Below are positions 57,333 through 64,000 of a DNA stretch of 64,000 bases, piece by piece. Source of the DNA: Gavia stellata. Taxonomy: Eukaryota; Chordata; Aves; Gaviiformes; Gaviidae. The stretch lies in the NCBI RefSeq assembly GCF_030936135.1, contig NC_082599.1, forward strand, positions 6,558,847-6,622,846. The letters run 5' to 3'. Position 1 is the first letter of the stretch; the number at the start of each line of letters is the position of its first letter. Both the position numbers and the translations under genes were made by a program. The notes beneath the pieces were generated by a model. That model was not told the origin of the DNA. It ran no database searches and saw only the letters and a program-made list of their open reading frames with translations.

Positions 57333-60300
57333 TCCACCTGGGGCTCCTTAAGCTGCTCAGCTTGAAGATGCTGAAAAAATACTACTGACAGTTCCTGGAT
57401 TCAGTCATGTCTTCCTCTTTTCAGAAGGAAAGACTCTGTTGTCACATCTCTGTGCTGTTCGAGTAGACTTGGGTTGGAACTGGATGGAGAAGCAGGTATG
57501 CTAGGAAAAAGTGACCAGAAAGAAGTCATCTGGTGGAGCGGGGACTTTTGCAAGAAAAGTAACAGGGGCAGTCAAAGCCCTGCAGCCTACAAACCCCAGG
57601 CTTACTGCTTAGTAAGTGTAAGGATGGAAACATCAATGAGGAGCACCAGGGAAAGGGCACTGAAGTGTACAGGAGATGTAGAAACCTTACGGAAAACCCT
57701 ACAAGGCAAGGAACAGGAGGATAGCTCAGTTTAATTTCCCTCAGATTTGTCAGGATTTATCAGAAATTCTGAGTCACTTAACCACTTGTAGCCACAATTT
57801 GCCTGAGATTTGGCCTATGAGAGAATCAATAGGCCTAGAGCAGTCCTAAGGAAGTCCACATTATTATTTCCGTGCTGGAAGACGTTGTGGTCTTTATTGC
57901 TTAGCTACGCTGGGTCTTCCTACCCCAAGCACTTCCCAGAAACTGAAATGGCAGTGTCTGAATACAAACTAATGGGCATTACAATTTATTAGAAGATTTG
58001 AATAAAAAAAAAAGGAAGAGGTTTATGATTCATGGAAAATGCTAAGTATATGTACTGGAAGGAAGCTTGACTTTAATTAGTGTTAAAATGGAGCAAGGGA
58101 GGGTGTGGTGGACTGCAATGAAAGAATGAAGAGGGATTGGGGTACAAAGTGCAGAAAATTACTTTATCACTTTGAGTTTCCCTCCAGTCTTTGTGGGGAT
58201 CTTCTCATCAGCTGTACCTCCACAGTGCACCTGAAGGCATGTTTCTAACTGCAGGCTTGCAGGTAGTGTTGGACCAAAACCAACCAACTTCTCTGACTCT
58301 GTTAGATATTTTCCTTTTTTTTTGTGCCTTTAACACGATGAAATGCAAAGGACAAGTCGGTCTTAGTTTCAGCCCGGAAACAGCAGTGAGATACCTTGGA
58401 GATCCTCTGTATAATGCACAAAGGGTGGCTCTGGAGGCAGAAATAAGGCAAGGATTTGCTCAGAGTGCCTGTGCAAGGGAAGGAAAGCACACAGCAAATG
58501 TGATTTGCTGTGAATCAAATGTGATTTTCACCTCATGTGTGGCTGATCTTGCAGCGTCTCTAAGGCACCAATATTTCTAGATGCTTTAGACTCCATGTGG
58601 AAATTTTTCTAGAAATGGTTAACTTCTCTTTGGTCTGTTTTGAAGGCCTTCCCCTATGGAAATCATAGCCAAAACTCCCACGGAGCTTGGCGAAGCTTAG
58701 ATTTCATCCCCCTAAAACATGTCCCCACGGCATCCAAAGTCCAGCTGTGCCTAGGAGGTCTCTTGGTTCCCTCCATGGACTAAGCCTTGCCGTTCTTCAA
58801 GGCCACTGGAGAGACGGCAGTGTCCTCTGCTAGAGAGGTTGCAGGGGTAAAGCAGCTTCGGTGTCATGACTTGGGGCTTTTGACCCAAAAAGGAGGGAAT
58901 AATGATTCCGTGATTCTGTGATATATTTATATTTCTTGGTTGCTTTGCAAAGGCTCAGTGTGTGACTGCTCCATCATAGGAGGGTTTACCTAACCTGGGA
59001 AAGGGTGGAGAGGGGTTGGATAACTTTTTGGAGGGAGTTAGCAAAAGAAAGTTCATGTGAAGTGAATATTTCAACTTTCTGTGTGTCAGAAATTCACCCA
59101 GCCTGTGGTTCGTTACGATGCAGGGAACACAGGAGGAAGAGAAAGCTTTGCTGGAAACCCAAGCTCTGCCTTTCTGACACCGCTAATCACTAAACCCCAT
59201 GTAAACGCTCCCCCCCGCCCTTAGCAAAGCAGTGGTTCCTTGCTCTCTGAACTGCCTAATCACCAAATATTTGTGCTGTCCACAGGCAGCAAGAGCAGGG
59301 TAATGGGACATAATTCAGCCCAGCACAGCATAACCTTCATCCCCTTCTAAATTAAAATGCAGCTGTATTCTGGTGTGACACAAGTGGTCTAATGCGGGGT
59401 GTGTGGGGGGGTGAGCCATTTCAGGGAGACGAAATAAATTTTGCTTTAGTGATGTGAGTTGTTATGTGTCTATCAGGGCACTGAATGCTTTCTTCACACT
59501 TGGACACATTCGTTGACAGAGGCACTGCCTGCAAATTTTTTTCCCCATTAAATTAGATTAGCTCACTTTAGGATTATATCTTTGAGTCTGATTGAACAAA
59601 TGTAGCAATTTAGCCAGGCGTTACAGGATTTCCCCATGGATGCTTGATGAGAGATGCTCCATGAGGATGATACACTTAATTAAAAGATGGAAGCTGAAGA
59701 CTGATACAGATGTACCCTGACACAGCAGCTGGGTTTATGTCAGGGTCTCTTTGCTTAACGAAATTGAAGTGGGGATGAGAAGAAATCAGGGCTCTTATTA
59801 CAGAGGAAGGAAAAAGCCCAGATCCCAGACAGCGTTATACACTGACGCTTTAGCACCATCCCTGATGCGACCCCGCGTTGGGCTCCGTCCTGGTGCATGT
59901 AGTGGCCTGACCTGATGCTTTCCATAGCGCAGAGGTGGGGATGTGGAGGGGACCCAGCCCTGCAGGTTTGCTCCATTCACTAGCAGTGGGGCTGGGAAGC
60001 CAGACGGGAAGGGAGCCTGGGGGGATCCTCATTGAAGGGCGTCAATATGGGATGGCCAAAACCCTTTTGCCCAGTTAACAAATGAGCAATGTGTTGGTGA
60101 TACCCTGAATCTGATGCCCTTTCTTCATCCCATGCACCCTGAATCTCCTGTCAGCTTTAGATAGGAAAACCCTTCTTGCCTTGCTATCTCCTTCTGTTTC
60201 AAAGGGAATTACAACAAATCGCAGTATTTTTCTTTCCCGGTAGAGGGAAGTATTGGCTAAATGCAGTTTTGCGTGCGACAACCTCATGGCACTTAGTGCT

Positions 60301-62766
60301 AAAGGAGCTTCTCACAGCACTTATCCCAGCTAGCAAAAGGCTTTATAGAAAGCCGGGGTCTGTGGAAAACAAAAGCACTCCACTGAGCACCAACAGGGTG
60401 GGACGGCAGGGAAAAACCTTTCAGATTTTGAAGAAAAATACTTTTTTCCTTTTTGCCAAATGAAGTTTTGCAAGAAAAGGTGGTTTTTTTCAAGAAAAAA
60501 ACCAAAGAATATGTTTTAAACTAAAACTGTTCTCCAAACTCTCGCAGTTTCAAGAACTGCACACTTGTCAATTTCTTTGTTTCCTTAAAGAAGGTGGCAA
60601 CAAATGTGTAGGGATATGGGATAAAAGAAAGGCTTTATCAACATCTTGGGAGAATAAATGGCTCTTTGCAACCAGCACTGCTGTCTATAAGCCCTTTAAG
60701 AAAGCAGTAATTGCTTTGTGGGGAAAAAGGTATCTTTTTTGGAGAGAAGTGAATAGAAAGATGACATCAACTGATCTCCCACATAGTATTTATTTTGCTG
60801 CTGGTACTTACTCCCATCTGACATGCACATTTATTGGGTTTCAGCTGACTCGCCTGAACTTTTTCAGATATTTGGTAAGCCAGCATTTCCTGAATGTTTC
60901 TTGCAGAAAGGAAGATTTTGGCAAGACAGCACAGGTTTAATCAATTTTCCTCTCTCTGCTCAGTCTGTCTGTAGGGCTCCAATTAACATGGTTGCTTTAT
61001 GATTAGCGCTTGCATTACGAAGTGCTCCCGTGCCAAGGATGCTCCCCACTTGCTGTTTGAGTTTGATGCTGCACAGCCCCAGAACCCACTATGCTCTTGG
61101 GTTACATTTCTGTTTCTTCTAAAGCAATCTTCAAAGGGAGGCAATTTAGAAACAAGAGCCCAAATAACGTGTACATATTTGAACAGAAAACTGGGGGAAG
61201 GGACACTTTTCTGGGCTGCGAGTTGAACTAGGGGGTAGGAAATGGGGGAACAGTCTCAGTCCTGCTCCTGGCATGGAATAAATTTGACGGGTAGCTTTCC
61301 CCGCCCGTACTTCCTCCTACCTTTTTTCATCTTATTTCCTTTGTAAATATTGCTCTGGGTTTTCTATAAGCTGAGTTCAGACTGAGCTGATTTCATTATC
61401 ACGGGAATGAGGATTTGCTAGTATTGGGACTAATTTCTCCATTTCTAAAGACAGATGAAACAGAGACAGGTCTTCCTGGTGCTTCATCAGGGTTTAACAG
61501 TATTTCGTCCCTCCATAAACAAGCAGTAGAGCTGAAAATTTAGAGTAGCATTACGTATTATAGACTGCAAAAGAGACAAGAGATGGGCCAGTGGATGGGA
61601 CATTAAGTGAAAGCTCGTGGGCTTTCCCCTCCTTTCCCTGGCTGTGACACTAAATCTGAGACCCTGGGACCCTTCTGGCTCCCCCGGTCCACTCCCACTT
61701 CATTTCTGTGATCAACGCTGAGATCATTGCCACTGAGATTACTAAGGAAGGAGGGAAGACAGAGATGAGGATCTTCATTCATGGATTGTGAGTGGAGCAA
61801 GAACCGGATGGAAGAGACTAAAATATTGACTTTAGGCTGCCAAGGCCCCTTCCACATGAAATTCCTGAACTTAAGTTAAAGCTCCAGCAATGTCTGTGTT
61901 ACATCAAGCTGCAAAGTCAAACTCTGGTCTGTGAAAGCACAGGCGAGGATATACCGACCCAAAAATTCCCTCAAATGCATACACATGTAAATCAGCCCCA
62001 AAACATACATCTTCACCTGTCATCAGCACAGACAGCACTATGCCACAGCCAAGGCAGTCTAGTAATTAACTCCTTCTCCATAGGAAGAAGCAATAGGTTC
62101 ACCTGTCCTCTCTCTGCACAAGCCCAGCTCCCCTGTGAAGGCCCTGATACTATTTTTTAGCTGTTTGGCTGATTCTGGGGAGGAAGCACCATTTTCAGAA
62201 GTGATGAAGGGCATGGCTCTGTGGTAGGAGTCTGTGGAGGTCTGAGCCCCCTGGGATGATGCCGGACCTGCTACCTCAGAGCCAGGGGTGTTTCTGGGTG
62301 CCGAGAGCATCTGCGTGGTGGGACCATACCATGAACATTCCAGTGAGAAGGGTTTCCACCAGGACTGTGCTGCTGTGATGAGCAACATGACCCCAGCCCA
62401 CTGGGCTCAGGCCAGCAGCAATCCCTACACAACATTTTTGTTCTGGGGTGAATTCCTTTTTTCTGGTTGAGCTTAAAATGGTGTTGGAAATTCATTAAAC
62501 TGCTGGAAAAAAAAAGCTGTTCCTCTTGTGAGGTAGAGATGTCCTGCAGAGATGTGCTGGTAGAGGTTCAACAGCAGGGGTTGAGCTGCCAAGGACTCGC
62601 AGTTTGCCTTTCTGGTGTTGAAGACGTGTCCATCCTCTGTCCACTTTGGGTCCTCATGAGAACATCCCTCCATTTGCACAGCCACCATTCAGCTTCACGT
62701 TGAGTGATTGACTCCCTGAGGATTTGTCTGCCTTTATCTCCTACCTCGCACATCGTTCTGTGCCTC

Positions 62767-62808
62767 TGCACCTTTTTAGGCTTTCACTGCACCTTTTTAG
62801 GCTTTCAC
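62767..62808. repeat. 21-bp perfect tandem duplication
   Basis: Two identical adjacent 21-bp copies beginning tgcacctttttaggctttca, at 62767-62787 and 62788-62808. Confidence 0.92.
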
Positions 62809-63769
62809 AGGTTGTTTTCCCACCAGGGAGCTCACGTCCATCCTCCTCTGCTTTTCCTAGTCTTCATTCTCCTCCATCTCCCTTCATTTGTAGTCTTTTT
62901 TTTTCCCAGTCTCTGACCTCTACCTCCCCCTTCTCAACTTCCTCTCTCCTCCTCTTCCTCACTCTGCTCTTCCCTGTGATACACTTCTTCATTTGCTGCT
63001 TTTCCAGTTCTGAGTCTTTGTATACGTTGAATCCCTCACTTGGTAATTTCTTTGAGCATGAACTTGTTCTTGAACAGGGAGACCTGTTCGCCATCCACCT
63101 TCCTGGGGCCACTGCTGCTGGTTTTTGGGCTGTTTTGTAGCCGCCTCAGTTATTTCCTACATGATCGACTCCTTTCCCAGCACTTGCTTTCTTTGATCAC
63201 TACCAAGCCCTGAGCTGCTTTCGCAGGAGTGTTTATTACAGCTCCAGACTCTCTTTCTGGAGTGGTAACAGCCACTTCACAGCCCATCGCTGAGCCAGTA
63301 AAGTGGTGCCTGTCTCTCCTGTATATACCCTATTCTACCTTGCTCAGTATTTTGAGGTCTTTTTGCAGTTCTTCAGAAGTTTCTTCCACTTTTACCACCC
63401 TGAATACTTCAATATTGCCAGCAGACTCTTGCCACCCCTCCCTCCACCTATGAGCATCCATCTATGACCTTCCCAGTCATTGCTGAGCAGCTTATTCTCA
63501 GTAAAAGCCGCTGTTCCCGCTCACTGGGGTTGCTGCTCTGTAAGTGTGACCCAGGCGTCAGTTCCTTAAGGCCTGAGGCACTTGGGGTAGGCAGCTGCAG
63601 GAGGCTTTGGGTTTGGTTGTCCATGGGGTGATCAGAGGGTCCAGCTTTGGCACTGTCCATGCCTGCCCCCGTCCCCAGCGTGTTGGGGACCCCTTGCCCT
63701 GTCCTGCTCCCCAGAGCCTCTCCTCTCCACTGTGTCCCCTCACCCCAGTCGAACCCTCTCTCCAAGCCC

Positions 63770-64000
63770 CCCGTGGCAAACCCTGGCTTCCACGGTAGCT
63801 CCATCCCTGCTTTTTCCCCCTCCCACCTTTCTCCCCAGTCTTCTGTATCCCACCTTGCTCCCTAGCCCTCCCTCATCCCCTCTTCTGCCTTCTTTTCCAT
63901 CCTTCTCTTCCCTATCCCTCCCTTCCCCACCCCCTTCACCCCTACTTCCTCCCCACCCCTCCTCCTTTTCCATCATTTCTCCTTCCCCACCCCTGCCTAT
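63770..64000. repeat. polypyrimidine (CT-rich) tract
   Basis: The plus strand is almost entirely C and T with scattered A and G (tccctatccctcccttcccc and similar) up to the window edge. The minus strand is correspondingly GA-rich, which explains the odd Glu/Gly/Arg-rich open frames there. Confidence 0.85.

Larger units (their letters stand above)
57333..64000. other. intergenic DNA, pyrimidine-rich toward the end
   Basis: No exon recognised. A possible CR1 tail remnant lies at 58900-58922 (tgattccgtgattctgtga). A 21-bp tandem repeat lies at 62767-62808. C+T content becomes very high at 62830-62960 and 63770-64000. Open frames on both strands look like products of composition. Confidence 0.6.

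Noticed and set aside
58900..58922. A further CR1 copy
   Set aside because: Only the tail-like tgattccgtgattctgtga is visible; the preceding sequence does not align with CR1 by eye.
62724..63140. 138-codon plus-strand open frame
   Set aside because: Composition-driven (Ser, Phe, Leu and Pro from a CT-rich tract), with no motif and a minus-strand counterpart rich in Glu and Arg.
45541..64000. 5' exon of SCN5A downstream
   Set aside because: No sequence resembling the conserved N terminus FLLP..FRRFTRESL was found.
1..64000. tRNA or rRNA genes, CRISPR arrays, prokaryotic operons
   Set aside because: No cloverleaf-like A/B boxes, regularly spaced repeats or clustered same-strand ORFs were found.

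Overview
The window looks like bird nuclear DNA. Three CR1 LINE copies, two of them clear, sit in or beside one compact vertebrate gene of about 34 kb with short introns. Turtles and crocodilians also carry CR1, so a non-avian sauropsid is not excluded. There is no bacterial or viral gene content.

The main content is a single plus-strand gene for a voltage-gated sodium channel alpha subunit. I reconstructed 27 coding exons from 10674 (ATG) to 44857 (TAG). Exon phases join without a break and total 6018 nt, giving a predicted protein of 2005 residues. All hallmarks are present: four six-helix repeats with S4 arginine ladders, the selectivity ring D367/E912/K1421/A1715, the IFM inactivation particle (1487-1489), a C-terminal IQ motif (about 1909) and a PPxY motif (1974-1977). 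The sequence is closest to SCN10A (Nav1.8) by the II-III linker, the domain III pore loop and domain IV. It keeps some SCN5A-like stretches in the I-II linker and C terminus, as expected of an early-branching SCN5A/10A/11A-cluster member.

Layout: 1-10644 is upstream or 5'-UTR-intron DNA with one old CR1 relic and small repeats. Domain I is encoded at 11920-21329, the I-II linker at 22256-24245, domain II at 25691-29330, the II-III linker at 29331-34980, domain III at 34981-40805, the inactivation gate at 41432-41536, and domain IV plus the C terminus at 41958-44857. The 3' UTR probably ends near 45540. From there to 64000 I see no gene: a second clear CR1 copy, an ancient CR1-like relic, simple repeats, a possible isolated TATA promoter near 51436, and a pyrimidine-rich end.

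The most notable points are: a decayed duplicate of exon 5 lying where other SCN genes keep their adult 5A exon; a tyrosine at the tetrodotoxin-determining pore position, where mammalian SCN10A has serine; a 9-residue lysine/arginine-rich insertion in the domain II S3-S4 loop, paired with a 5-residue shortening in the domain III S3-S4 loop; a Gln-to-Glu change two residues before the IFM triad; and two AT-AC introns of different classes (U12-type intron 2, U2-like intron 24).
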